Shown piece after piece: positions 22,516-35,100 of a stretch of 64,000 bases of DNA. The stretch covers positions 26,204-90,203 of the forward strand of contig JBGAGV010000033.1 of NCBI GenBank assembly GCA_044226525.1, given 5' to 3'. The stretch comes from VFJQ01 sp044226525. Lineage in GTDB: Bacteria > Verrucomicrobiota > Verrucomicrobiia > Chthoniobacterales > Chthoniobacteraceae. A program made the position numbers and the translations under genes. How positions within the stretch are numbered: the first letter of the stretch is position 1; every line of letters starts with the position of its first letter. Under the pieces are notes generated by a model. That model was not told the origin of the DNA, did not search any database, and worked only from the letters and a program-made list of their open reading frames with translations.

Positions 22516-23271
22516 CCGCCGCCGAGACCAGGCCAGCCTGCCCAACGCCAATGCGCCGACCGCGAGGAGGGCTGCCGTTCCCGGTTCGGGCACCACGACG
22601 AAACTCGTGCCGCTGTTTTTCGTGAGGGTCGCAACGCCCGAGGTGAAGGTGTAATCGGTGGAATTGGCCGTGCTCGCGTTGGTCCCGTTTTGATAAAGCA
22701 ATCCCCGTCCGGTGGTTACCAAAGCGCTCCCAAAAGGCGCGCCGTAATTTCCGTCGGTATCATTTCCCCCACCGGCCACCGTCAGACCCGTATTCGTGCC
22801 CGTGTAGCCGCTTCCGCCCCAAGCCAGCGACCAAAGCACGCTGCCGTTGCTCGTCTGCTCGAACGTGATCTTGCCCGCCGCGAGGTAGGTTGCGGTCGAG
22901 GGCACATTCGACAGCGTGAAGTCCGAACTGAAACCCGGCACTGACGCCATGGCCGCATTAAACGCGGGACTGGTGAAGAGAATGCGCGATCCCAGCGTGC
23001 CGGACCCAAAGTTACTGCTGATGGAGCCGATGGTGATTGGATTCGCGCCCGTGCTGTCCCAGAGCCGGATTCGCACTGCCGCCACCGACCCAAACAGAGT
23101 CTGCCCCGACGACCGCAGCCGAAGCTGGATGGCCAACGCCGTGGGTTCCCCGTTCAAGCCAGCCACCACCTGTTCGACTTCGATCAAATGAAACCCGGCG
23201 CGAGCTGCTGGTTTCGCCAGACCCAAAAACGCGGCAACCAAAAGTAGAGTCCGAAGCGTCGCGGTATTCAT
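22504..23271 (-). CDS. Secreted PEP-CTERM protein, unknown function
   Basis: The protein has 255 residues from the ATG at 23271, chosen because it is followed directly by a signal peptide (TLRTLLLVAAFLGLAKPAARA). The mature part is rich in Gly, Ser, Thr and Asn with strand-like segments (AVRIRLWDSTGANP, FTLSNVPSTATYLAAGKITFEQ). The C-terminal VPEPGTAALLAVGALALGRLAW followed by SRRRSPR, read in parts, is a clear PEP-CTERM sorting signal. Its 3' end overlaps the convergent SCO-fusion gene by 12 bp. This is the second PEP-CTERM protein in the window; both probably end up at the outer surface or in an extracellular matrix. Function otherwise unknown. Confidence 0.85.
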   Translation of the reverse strand: MNTATLRTLLLVAAFLGLAKPAARAGFHLIEVEQVVAGLNGEPTALAIQLRLRSSGQTLFGSVAAVRIRLWDSTGANPITIGSISSNFGSGTLGSRILFTSPAFNAAMASVPGFSSDFTLSNVPSTATYLAAGKITFEQTSNGSVLWSLAWGGSGYTGTNTGLTVAGGGNDTDGNYGAPFGSALVTTGRGLLYQNGTNASTANSTDYTFTSGVATLTKNSGTSFVVVPEPGTAALLAVGALALGRLAWSRRRSPR

Positions 23272-23350
23272 CCGAAGCCTCGCGATCATTCCAGACGTTC
23301 CCCGGGTAGCAATTCCAAAGTTCATCGCGCTCGTCGCCCTGCATACGTCC

Positions 23351-24406
23351 GTGTATCACGAGGTCGTGATTCCACGTTCCCCCCAGTCCTTTGCTCCCTT
23401 CGCGCTCTGCTGTGCAGCGGCCGGTATGGTGCTGAGCCTGCTGTGGGACTATTCGTGGGAATCAACCGTGGGCATCGATCTTGCGTGGTCGCCACCACAT
23501 GTCGCGACTTTCCTCGCGGTCGCGCTGGCGGCGGCAAGTGCGGCGGTGCTGGCAGTGCGTGAACGCATGATCGGCGCGCGGGTGGCGTTGTGGGGGGCGC
23601 TGGCGTTTGTGACGGCAGTGCTGTTCGACCGCTGGTGGCAATCGTCCTATGGGCTCGCGGCGGGGATCTGGCATCCGCCACAGATTCTAAAAGCGGTCGC
23701 TTTCTTCGCGATCGCACTGGGAACGTGGTGGAGCGCGCCCTCCAGTGCTCTTGCCGCAGCCACCATGCTGGCGCTGGTTCACGTCGTCGCGCTGCCGGTG
23801 ACGTTTGCCAACCGTCAGCATGGGGCGGCGTTTTATGAAATCGCCTGCAGTGCCTGTCCGCTCGTCCTCGTCGCATGCACGACCGCAGGAGCGCGGCCTT
23901 TTGCCGCACTGCGAGCGGCACTGGGTTACACGTTCCTTGTCGGCGCGATGGTCTGGCTACTGCCGCTCTTCCCGGCTTCGCCGATGACCGGGCCGATTTT
24001 TAATCCGCGCGACCATTTGCTACCCCCGCCGTTCCCATTGTTGCTGGTGGGACCGGCGCTGGTGCTCGACTGGATGCTCCGAGGGAGACCGGCGCAAACG
24101 CGGCGGTTCGAGGACCTGAGCCGCGCGGCAGAAGCGGGGCTCGCGTTTTTTGTGATCTTTGTGGCGGTGCAGTGGGCAGGCGCGGGATTCCTGCTCTCGC
24201 CGGCAGCGGACAACTGGTTCTTCGCCGGCGGCGGGCGGCACTGGCCGTTCTTTCTCGATATCCATCCTTCGGCCAAGGCGGCGTTCTGGCCGAAGAAGGA
24301 TGCGGCATTCACCCTCGGTCGTGCGCTGATGGCTCTCGGGCTCGCGATGTTTTCGTCGCTGCTCGGCTTGTGGCTCGGGCGCATCATCTCAACCGCACGC
24401 AAATGA
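23351..24406 (+). CDS. Polytopic membrane protein of unknown function
   Basis: The protein has 351 residues and about eight hydrophobic helices. Conserved-looking polar positions sit near the ends of helices: LLWDYSWESTVGIDLAWSPPH, FDRWWQSSYGLAAGIWHPPQ, and FDIHPSAKAAFWP-like segments rich in Trp, His and Asp. That pattern is typical of membrane proteins that bind a metal or cofactor at the outer face, but I do not recognise the family. The GTG at 23351 is the start in use, with a GTG at 23366 possible. It overlaps the next gene by 4 bp (ATGA), so the two are coupled. The neighbouring SCO fusion suggests a link to copper or respiration, which is only guilt by association. Confidence 0.7.
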   Translation: MYHEVVIPRSPQSFAPFALCCAAAGMVLSLLWDYSWESTVGIDLAWSPPHVATFLAVALAAASAAVLAVRERMIGARVALWGALAFVTAVLFDRWWQSSYGLAAGIWHPPQILKAVAFFAIALGTWWSAPSSALAAATMLALVHVVALPVTFANRQHGAAFYEIACSACPLVLVACTTAGARPFAALRAALGYTFLVGAMVWLLPLFPASPMTGPIFNPRDHLLPPPFPLLLVGPALVLDWMLRGRPAQTRRFEDLSRAAEAGLAFFVIFVAVQWAGAGFLLSPAADNWFFAGGGRHWPFFLDIHPSAKAAFWPKKDAAFTLGRALMALGLAMFSSLLGLWLGRIISTARK

Positions 24407-25854
24407 AGGCGCTGCTTTTCCTTCTGCTTTTTCCGCTGGCGGTGTTCGCGCACATCGGCAGTCCGAACGTTTATTTCGAAGGACACGCCGGCCCGCACGC
24501 CGCGCGAGTGAGCATTCGCCCGCCAAGCGCGCTGCCGGGGCCGGCGCAGGTCGCGGTGCGGCTGGACGGGAACAAAGATTGTGCGGTGTCCGTGCAGGCT
24601 ATCTTTCACGGCGCGCAAGCGCCTGCGCCCACGCGAGCCGCGGTTGTCACCGGTGACCCGCATTTGTTCAACACGACGGTATGGCTGCTCCGGCGCGGGC
24701 CGCATGTGGTTCGCGTCACCATCGACAGTTCCGCCGGCAACGGAGTTTTGTCCGTGCCGCTCGAAGCGGCGGCGCTGGCGCGACCGGACATGCCGCCTGC
24801 GCTCGGTGGCACGCTCATCGGATTGGGGGTGATCCTTGCGGCGAGCGCGGTGTGGATCGCCACCACGGCGGCGCCAGCCCGGCCTCGCACGGCTGGGGCC
24901 ACCACTGCCTTCTGTTTGCTCGCCGTGATTGCCGTCGGAGCGGCCCGGTGGCAGTCGATGGATCGGGAGTTTCGCGAATACGCCCTGGCTCAGCCACAGG
25001 TCGTGCGTGCAGACGTTCTCGAGGTGAATTCCCGCGGCCTCCTTCGTCTGATGCCCGAGCCGCCGGCCGCGCGGGCATGGAGCGGGCTGGCGGCGGATCA
25101 CGGCAAGTTGTTGCATCTCTTCCTCGTCCACTCAGCAAACCGCGACGTGTTCGCGCACCTCCATCCAGTTCGCCGCGATGGGGGCACTTTCGAAGGCGTG
25201 CTGCCCGCCTTGCCGGCGGGACCGTATCAACTCTACGGCGAAATCACGCGATGGGATGGAAGCACGGAAACACTGGTCGCCGAGGTGACCCTGCCGTCAC
25301 CCGGTGATCCCCCACCCCAAGCCGGCTGGACGATGCTCAACGACGTGTGGTGCCAGACGCCTCTTTTCATTCCGCTGGACGAAGACCAGCCCACACAACT
25401 GGACGCCGACGATTCATGGCACCTCGGCGCTCCTCTGGATCAGGACTCCGTCAATCGCGGGCGGGTCAGCCATCTTAATGGAGCCAGCACGATGGTGCTT
25501 CTGAATGCGGGCGAGTTGACGGCCAATCGCGAGACATCCCTGCGCTTCGCGCTCTTCAAAGCCTCCGGAGAAGCAGCGCCGATCCAGCCATACATGGGAA
25601 TGAGCGGTCATTGCGCCGTGCGGCGCGACGACGGCTCTGTGTTCACCCACCTGCATCCGCTCGGCACCATTTCCATGGCCGCTCAGCAGATCCTCGGCGG
25701 ACCGGACTCCGCTGACCGCGCGGTGGCGGGGCCGATCAATGAGGTGAGCTTCCCGTATGCGTTTCCGCAGCCGGGGAATTATCGAATTTGGACGCAGGTG
25801 CGTCTGAACGGTCAGGTCGAGACGGGCGTTTTCGACGTGCGGGTGAAACCGTAG
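24403..25854 (+). CDS. Secreted/membrane protein with two HLHP motifs, possible metal binding
   Basis: The protein has 483 residues from the ATG at 24403. A signal peptide (LLFLLLFPLAVFAHIG) is followed by a first soluble domain, then a pair of membrane helices (LGGTLIGLGVILAASAVWIA and TAFCLLAVIAVGAARW), then a larger soluble part. That part has two similar units: HLFLVHSANRDVFAHLHPV and MGMSGHCAVRRDDGSVFTHLHPL, each with His-rich HLHP. Histidines and nearby Met suggest a copper or other metal site. The mature N terminus starts with HIGSPNVYFEG. It is coupled to the upstream membrane protein gene by an ATGA overlap. No enzyme family recognised. Confidence 0.72.
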   Translation: MKALLFLLLFPLAVFAHIGSPNVYFEGHAGPHAARVSIRPPSALPGPAQVAVRLDGNKDCAVSVQAIFHGAQAPAPTRAAVVTGDPHLFNTTVWLLRRGPHVVRVTIDSSAGNGVLSVPLEAAALARPDMPPALGGTLIGLGVILAASAVWIATTAAPARPRTAGATTAFCLLAVIAVGAARWQSMDREFREYALAQPQVVRADVLEVNSRGLLRLMPEPPAARAWSGLAADHGKLLHLFLVHSANRDVFAHLHPVRRDGGTFEGVLPALPAGPYQLYGEITRWDGSTETLVAEVTLPSPGDPPPQAGWTMLNDVWCQTPLFIPLDEDQPTQLDADDSWHLGAPLDQDSVNRGRVSHLNGASTMVLLNAGELTANRETSLRFALFKASGEAAPIQPYMGMSGHCAVRRDDGSVFTHLHPLGTISMAAQQILGGPDSADRAVAGPINEVSFPYAFPQPGNYRIWTQVRLNGQVETGVFDVRVKP

Positions 25855-26305
25855 TCGTTCTACGCCGGTTTGGTTTTCAAAGAACCGAGAGATCTTCCTG
25901 TCTGCCCGGTCGGGGGCGATCTCGGCAGACCGGAGGAAGCGGATGAGTTCGGTGACGCAAATATTGTGTTTATTGTGTTTTTCGGTTCCCCAGGAGCCGC
26001 TCCTTCTCTGTAACATAAACCCGGCCCCGCATCGGCCCTTGCCGGAATAAGCGGATTGCATCGGTCGGGGCGGGGGTGGCGAGGCGAGATTGGGGGAGCG
26101 CTCGTGACGGTATCGTCGCGCCGGCGGACGGAGATGGATAGGGCCGGGGGCATGCCTTGGTCTTATCGGCCGCGCCGGACGAAAACACGAACGGACCATT
26201 CCGTCGATTCCATCGGTTCCGGGAAAAAATTGCGGCGGCAAAGGCCTCGCAGGTGTTCACCGGCGGGCGGACTTCGGCGCTTTCGACGGGCGCAAACGAG
26301 GCGCG
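25855..26305. other. Intergenic region between convergent genes
   Basis: The 451-bp stretch lies between two convergent genes, so no promoter is expected. It contains an imperfect hairpin (TTCC, GTCTGCC, ~17-nt loop, GGCAGAC, GGAA at about 25893-25936) and a short tandem-like TTGTGTTT repeat near 25966-25981. Reverse-strand open frames here run into the upstream gene in the wrong direction and have no family features. No RNA gene was recognised. Confidence 0.4.
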
Positions 26306-30094
<3,789 letters not shown>

Positions 30095-30394
30095 GATGCG
30101 GAAAAGAAACGTCAGTTGCGGAGGAGGCGCAAGAAACAAATCATCCCATCAAGATGCGATGATGCGTCTTTTATCCGTGTTTTCCCGACCCGCTCCTCGC
30201 ACCCTGAATCGACACACACCATTCCTTGCAATTTCCTTATCCTCTGCTCTTTTACCTACTGTCAGTTTGATTGTGTTGTGAGTTTGTAGCGCGGAAGATC
30301 GTCAGTTGAGTTTGTCTCTTTGGTGATTTGAAACCCGATAAGCGGGGACGGCTTCAGAAGCAGGCAGTCAGATCATTTAATTAGAATCATCAAT
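30095..30394. other. Divergent promoter region between metH and the RRM gene
   Basis: This 300-bp gap must hold the promoters of both divergent genes. It is AT-richer than its surroundings, especially at 30225-30300 and 30365-30395. Besides the inverted repeat at 30140-30163, it holds a small GCTTC/GAAGC stem near 30350. I saw no match to known SAM, SAH or cobalamin riboswitch cores and no confident -35/-10 pair. Confidence 0.5.
30140..30163 (-). promoter_or_regulatory. Inverted repeat in the metH leader, possible attenuator or operator
   Basis: Two 11-nt arms, ATCATCCCATC and GATGCGATGAT, are separated by AA and pair at 10 of 11 positions. On the metH strand the repeat is followed by a T-rich run (TTTGTTTCTT), so it could be an intrinsic terminator in the leader that controls metH. 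On the other strand it is followed by GCGTCTTTTAT. A protein-binding palindrome is the alternative. Confidence 0.4.
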
Positions 30395-30724
30395 ATGAGA
30401 CTCTTCGTCGGGAACCTGTCGTTCCAAACCACAGAAGAAGGCCTTCAGGACGCGTTCGGCCAATTTGGCACGCTCACGGACTGCAAGGTCATGACCGATC
30501 GTATGACGGGCCGCTCCCGCGGCTTCGCCTTTGTCACCATGAGCAGCGCCGAAGAAGGCCAGGCTGCGATCAAGGCCCTCGATGGCCAGCAGCTTGACGG
30601 TCGTCCGTTGCGCGTGAATGAAGCAACGCCGCGTGAAGAAGGCGGCGGCGGCGGCGGCGGCGGCGGTCGTGGTGGTCGCGGCGGTGGCCGTGACTTCGCG
30701 GGCCGCGGCGGCAATCGCTACTAG
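30395..30724 (+). CDS. RRM-domain RNA-binding protein with Gly/Arg-rich tail
   Basis: The protein has 109 residues. One RNA recognition motif fills residues 1-80: RNP2 is LFVGNL and RNP1 is RGFAFVTM, both intact, with RPLRVNEA closing the domain. A Gly- and Arg-rich tail (EEGGGGGG, then RGGRGGGRDFAGRGGNRY) follows, as in cold-inducible RNA-binding proteins of cyanobacteria and other bacteria. The protein probably binds single-stranded RNA and helps keep mRNA unfolded under cold or other stress. Just upstream is a long AT-rich leader without a Shine-Dalgarno sequence, and an intrinsic terminator follows 17 bp after the stop. The poly-Gly tail is encoded by a (GGC) repeat that could vary in length. 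Confidence 0.95.
   Translation: MRLFVGNLSFQTTEEGLQDAFGQFGTLTDCKVMTDRMTGRSRGFAFVTMSSAEEGQAAIKALDGQQLDGRPLRVNEATPREEGGGGGGGGGRGGRGGGRDFAGRGGNRY
30641..30666 (+). repeat. (GGC)n trinucleotide repeat within the RRM gene
   Basis: Eight full GGC units plus GG encode the poly-Gly part of the RRM protein tail. Such a run can gain or lose triplets by slippage without breaking the frame. Confidence 0.85.
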
Positions 30725-30740
30725 TCGGTATCACTTTACG

Positions 30741-30779
30741 AGGCGGGGCGCCCCAACCGGAGCGCCCCGCCTTTGTTTT
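30741..30779 (+). terminator. Rho-independent terminator after the RRM gene
   Basis: AGGCGGGGCGC (30741-30751) and GCGCCCCGCCT (30762-30772) form a perfect 11-bp GC-rich stem with a 10-nt loop, followed by TTGTTTT. It ends 23 bp before infA, so infA transcription must start very close to its own start codon or rely on read-through. Confidence 0.9.
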
Positions 30780-30802
30780 CCCTTACTCCAAACCTCTCCT
30801 GC

Positions 30803-31018
30803 ATGTCCGAACAAGTCATCGAAACCGAAGGTAAAATCACCGAAGTGCTCCCGGGCACGATGTTCCGCGTCGAACTCGACAACCGGCACAAAGTCCTGGC
30901 GCACATTTCCGGCAAGATGCGCAAGCGCTTCATCCGCCTCACCAATGGCGACCGCGTGAAGCTCGAGATGTCCCCTTACGACATCAACAAGGCGCGCATC
31001 GTTTACCGACTGCAGTAG
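30803..31018 (+). CDS. infA: Translation initiation factor IF-1
   Basis: The protein has 71 residues, the exact length expected for IF-1, and has the S1-like OB fold: EGKITEVLPGTMFRVELDNRHKVLAHISGKMRKRFIRL in pieces, then GDRVKLEMSPYDINKARIVYRL. It binds the ribosomal A site during initiation together with IF-2 and IF-3. The ATG at 30803 gives the family N terminus MSEQVIETEG. The gene is not in a ribosomal protein operon here but stands alone after the RRM gene, separated by a strong terminator. Its own promoter is not obvious. Confidence 0.97.
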   Translation: MSEQVIETEGKITEVLPGTMFRVELDNRHKVLAHISGKMRKRFIRLTNGDRVKLEMSPYDINKARIVYRLQ

Positions 31019-31099
31019 CCCCGAAGGCCCGCTCCGTCACGGCTGCCACGGGCGGGAAAAAGACGTGGTTAGGCGCGGAGTTGAGGCGGCTGTCGGCGG

Positions 31100-31512
31100 A
31101 GTAATCCGCGGGCGGGCTACCGCATGGCGATGGCGTTGTGGCGGCAAGCGGGACTGGAGGTCATGCCAAGCGAGTGCAACAGCTGTGGCGGAAGGAAGGG
31201 CTTAAAGTGCCGCGCCGGCCACGCAAACGGCTGCGGCTGGGCCAGCGCGAGAACCGCACCGGGCGCCTGGCGGCGCAGCGAGTCAATCAGGTATGGAGCT
31301 CTGTCTTCGACCAGACGGCCGATGGGCCGCGACTCAAGTGGCTGCCGATCTGCGACGAATTCAGCCGGGAGTTGGTGGCGCTGAAAGTCCAGCGGCGGAT
31401 GGAGGCCAGGGATGCGAGTTACCTCGTGAGGAAGGCGTTCGAGTGGTTCCTCGAATCGCCAATGACAGGTGCTTCGAAAGCTCACCAGCTTTCCATGATC
31501 TCTGTTTTCTAA
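31100..31512 (+). pseudogene. IS3-family transposase (OrfB) remnant
   Basis: Two frames together resemble the N-terminal part of an IS3-family OrfB. A short segment, GYRMAMALWRQAGLEV (from about 31115), is read in one frame, then the match continues in another frame as AKRVQQLWRKEGLKVPRR and later FDQTADGPRLKWLPICDEFSRELVALKV, the start of the integrase catalytic core. In the usual core the first catalytic Asp precedes FDQTADG; here VWSSVFDQ has lost residues around it. The match fades after about 31440 and no inverted repeats or OrfA were found. It is a frameshifted, truncated remnant with no activity expected. Neighbours infA and the sigma factor gene are intact. Confidence 0.8.
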
Positions 31513-31597
31513 GAATGTTCCCGCCTGTCCGTCTCACCTTCAACAGCATGCCCCCCCTCGCCCGAAAACCGCAGTCTTTCCCCCGCTCGCCGTGAAG

Positions 31598-32143
31598 ATG
31601 GTGGACGACCCGGGCACAGCTACGCCGGAGTGGGCGACCATCGAGGAGGTCTTCGTCGCGCTGGAGTCGCCACTGTTGATCTATGCCCGCCGGTTGCTGG
31701 GGGATTTCGCCGTGGCGGAAGACATCGTGCAGGAGGCTTTCATGAAGCTGCACACCCAGTTTCACCAGGTTCGCCAGCCGCAGCCGTGGCTCTACCGCGC
31801 GGTGCACAATCTCGCCGTGGATCATCAGCGCCGCGCGAACAAGATCGTGCCGCTCGATCCCAGCCCGGGCGAAGATGGCGTGCCGGCGAACGATTCCGCC
31901 GATTCGCAGCCGATGCCCGACGAGCAAATCGCGCGATGGGAAGGCATCGGCCTCGTGCGGCTCGTGCTCGAGACCCTCGACCCGCGCAGTCGTGAGTTGA
32001 TCCGGCTGCGGTTCGACGACGATCTTTCGTATAAGGAAATCAGCGACCGCACGGGCCTCACCGTAGGCCACGTGGGCTACCTGCTGCACCATGCGCTCAA
32101 GTCGATGGCGATCGAGTTGAGCAACACCGGAGTGACACCATGA
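31598..32143 (+). CDS. ECF-like RNA polymerase sigma-70 family factor
   Basis: The protein has 181 residues. Region 2 has LLIYARRLLGDFAVAEDIVQEAFMKLH, with QPQPWLYRAVHNLAVDHQRR in region 2.4. Region 4 has LVLETLDPRSRELIRLRFDDDLSYKEISDRTGLTVGHVGYLLHHALKSM, read in parts, which is a typical sigma-4 helix-turn-helix. A Glu/Pro/Asp-rich linker separates the two. The GTG at 31592 two codons upstream is an alternative start. It overlaps the vWA protein gene by 4 bp (ATGA), so the pair is translationally coupled like a sigma/anti-sigma operon. No recognisable target promoter could be assigned. Confidence 0.93.
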   Translation: MVDDPGTATPEWATIEEVFVALESPLLIYARRLLGDFAVAEDIVQEAFMKLHTQFHQVRQPQPWLYRAVHNLAVDHQRRANKIVPLDPSPGEDGVPANDSADSQPMPDEQIARWEGIGLVRLVLETLDPRSRELIRLRFDDDLSYKEISDRTGLTVGHVGYLLHHALKSMAIELSNTGVTP

Positions 32144-35100
32144 ATCCCGACTCGCCGCTCACGCCTCGCCAGGGATTGGAAATGCGCATCACCGCGCTGC
32201 TTCTCGGCGAGCTTCCCGCCGATAAAGCCGACGCGCTCCGCGCGCAGATCGCTGCCGATCCCGAACTCACCGCACTTCACACCCGGCTCCGGCGGGCCAT
32301 CGCGCTCCTCCACGAGGCGCGCACGATTCCCGCCGAGACAGGCGAACATGCTCCCGCGCAGCTCTCCCCCGAGCGTCGCGAAAAGCTGCTCGCCCACTTC
32401 AAAACGACGCCGGTTCCTGCCCGACCGCCGCGACGCGATTGGAAATGGGTGGCGCCGCTGGGCCTTGCCGCAACGCTGGTCCTGCTGATCGGCGGTGCGC
32501 TGCTCGGGAGCAAACGTTCCCGTTCGCTCGAATCCGGATCCGATTTCTCCGCCGCCAGGGAAGTGCAGGCCGTGGCTCGCTCGGTTGAGGAACCGCGTCT
32601 TGGGGTGTTCGAAACGGCGCCGACAGCTTCCTCGGCGCTGCGAGAGCGAGAAGCGAGTCGTGCTCAACTTTCCTCGCCCCCCTTAGCCTCGTGGGAAACT
32701 CCGATCGCCCTCTCGACGCCGCTTCCCAACCAACTGGCCGATATGCGCCCACCGCCAGCTCCGTCCAAGGCCATCGGGAACATAAGCGCAGCGAAACCCT
32801 CATCGGGCTTCACCGAAGGCTGGTCCATGGGTGGCACCGCGAGTGCATCTCGTCCGGCCCCGCCCCCCAATTCGATGTTTGCGGAGCCAAATACGATCCA
32901 GACGCTCGGCAGCTTGGTGCCGGAAGGAGCCAACAACTACACCGGCAGCACCACCCTCGCGGGAAATTCCACCATTGCGATCGGCGGAACGGTTAACGGC
33001 GACTTCCCTGCACCCGCGATTCCGCAGGATGCTGTCTCCTACGCGGACTCCGCTCTCGCCTTCCAGGTGCCGCCCCCGCAGACGAGCAGTCTTGGCCTTG
33101 TCCCCGCGGACAAATCCAACTTTAGCGCCCGGACAAAACAAGACCTGGCGGGAACCGGCTCGCTCCAGCTGAATAGCGGCGCGCTTTCGCTCCAAGGACA
33201 AATCGTCCCGCCGGGCGCGAGCGTGCCCACCACCGCCGGAAAGATCGGGCAATCCCCTGTGACGGTAGGGCGGCCAGTTCTGCCGAATGAAAGTGGGGCC
33301 TTCACCGGAACAGGTTCGTTGTCACCCCCTCCCACCAACGAAACCTCGGCCTACTACAACCAGACCATCGGCCCGAAATTCCGCGGCGAGGTCGAGGAAG
33401 TGCAGAAACTCCATACCGAAGCGGAAGGCTTCGAAGAGACGAGTCGTTCCGATCTGGCGATGAAACGCACCGATCAGATCCTGAACGACGACAAATACAA
33501 TATCGCGGCCCGTGAGCGTCAGGAAGATATCAACCACAAGCGCCCGCAATACGCTGACGCGGCCTATAACGAAACGCGTTCGCGCATGCTCTGGCAGGTC
33601 CAGAGCGCTTGGCAAAGCCCAGTCCGCCGGTTCAATGCTCCCGAATCGACTACCATCGATAACAACACCGACGCCGCCGGCACCGCACGGATCAATGCCA
33701 AGCTCCAGAAGATCATCATTCCGAAGCTGGAGCTGCGTGAAGCGACCATCGTCGAGGCGCTCGAGTTCCTGAAGAAAAAGAGCACCGAGCTCGACAATGA
33801 TCCGGATAACGCCCGCCGTGGCGTCAGCTTTGCGCTGAAGCTCGAAAGTGGTTCCGGTGGCGCCACTCCGGTGGCTCCCGCTCCGGCCGCCCCGGCCATT
33901 CCGGGCCTTGAAGCGATCCCAGGTCCGGCGGCGACGCCGGCTGCTGTTCCGATCCCGGCTGCTCCGGGTGTCGCAGGGGTCTCTCCGACCGATGCACGCA
34001 TTAGCGTGGCCCTGACAAACATCCCGCTGGTCGAGGCGGTCAAATACGTCACTTCGCTCGCCAACCTCAAATACAAGGTCGAGCCCTATGCCGTTTCCAT
34101 CGTCCCGATGGGCGACAGCACCGCCGAGCTGATCCAGAAAGAATACAAGGTCCCGCCAAGCGTCATCAGTCGTATCGTCGGCTCCGATGGCGCTACCGGC
34201 GCTGGAAAGCAAATCGCGGGTCGCGTCGATGCGGTCGAATTTCTGAAATCCGCAGGGGTGACTTTTCCTGAAGGAGCAACGTCTCTCTGCATCCCGCCCT
34301 CCGGTCGATTGCTGGTCCGCAACACGCAGGAAAACCTCGACCTGATCGACCAGATTATCGCTGCCATCTCGACCAGCGGTCCCGCCCCCGCAGCCGAGCC
34401 CCAGCCGGAAATCGCGACGAGTGAGAACCCATTTTCCACCTTCTCGCTCAACGTCACCGACGTCTCCTTCAAGCTCGCGGCAGCCAGCCTTGAAAAAGGA
34501 CAGATGCCCAACGTGGCGACGGTGCGCAGCGAGGAATTCATCAACGCCTTCGACTACCGTGACCCCGAGCCGGCGGCGGGCACGGCGCTCACCTGCACCA
34601 CGGAGCGCGCGCGGTATCCCTTTGCGCAGAATCGCGATCTCCTCCGCTGCTCGGTGAAGACCGCTGCCGCGGGCCGCGCGCCGGGCCGCCCGCTCAACGT
34701 GGTTCTCCTGCTCGACAACTCCGGCTCCATGGAGCGCGCCGATCGTGTGCGGATCGTGCAGGAGGCGTTACGCGTGCTCGTCGCTCAGCTCCAGCCGCAG
34801 GACAGGCTCAGCATCGTCACCTTCGCCCGCACGCCGCACCTGTGGATCGACGGTGTGGCCGGCGACAAAGCCGCCGCGGCGGTCGCACGGGTTAGCGAGA
34901 TCACGCCGGAGGGTGGCACCAACCTCGAAGCGGCGCTTTACCTCGGTTACTCGACTGCTCGCCGACATTTCCAGGAGGGCAGCATCAACCGCGTCGTGCT
35001 CCTTACCGATGGCGCCGCCAATCTTGGCGACGTGAATCCCGACACACTGAAACAGTGGGTCGAGACCGAGCGTAAACGGGGGATCGCGCTCGATGCCTTC

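Noticed and set aside
25414..26241. Reverse open frame partly in the gap after the HLHP protein gene
   Set aside because: Most of it overlaps the certain forward gene, the rest is Pro/Arg-rich without motifs, and no start signal is seen.
30095..30139. Extended N terminus of MetH
   Set aside because: The extra 15 residues are not seen in the family, and the ATG at 30094 gives the expected N terminus.
30165..30260. Possible SAH riboswitch in the metH leader (GAGGAGCG near 30190)
   Set aside because: Only the short GAGGAGCG string matches; the rest of the conserved core and pairing partners could not be found.
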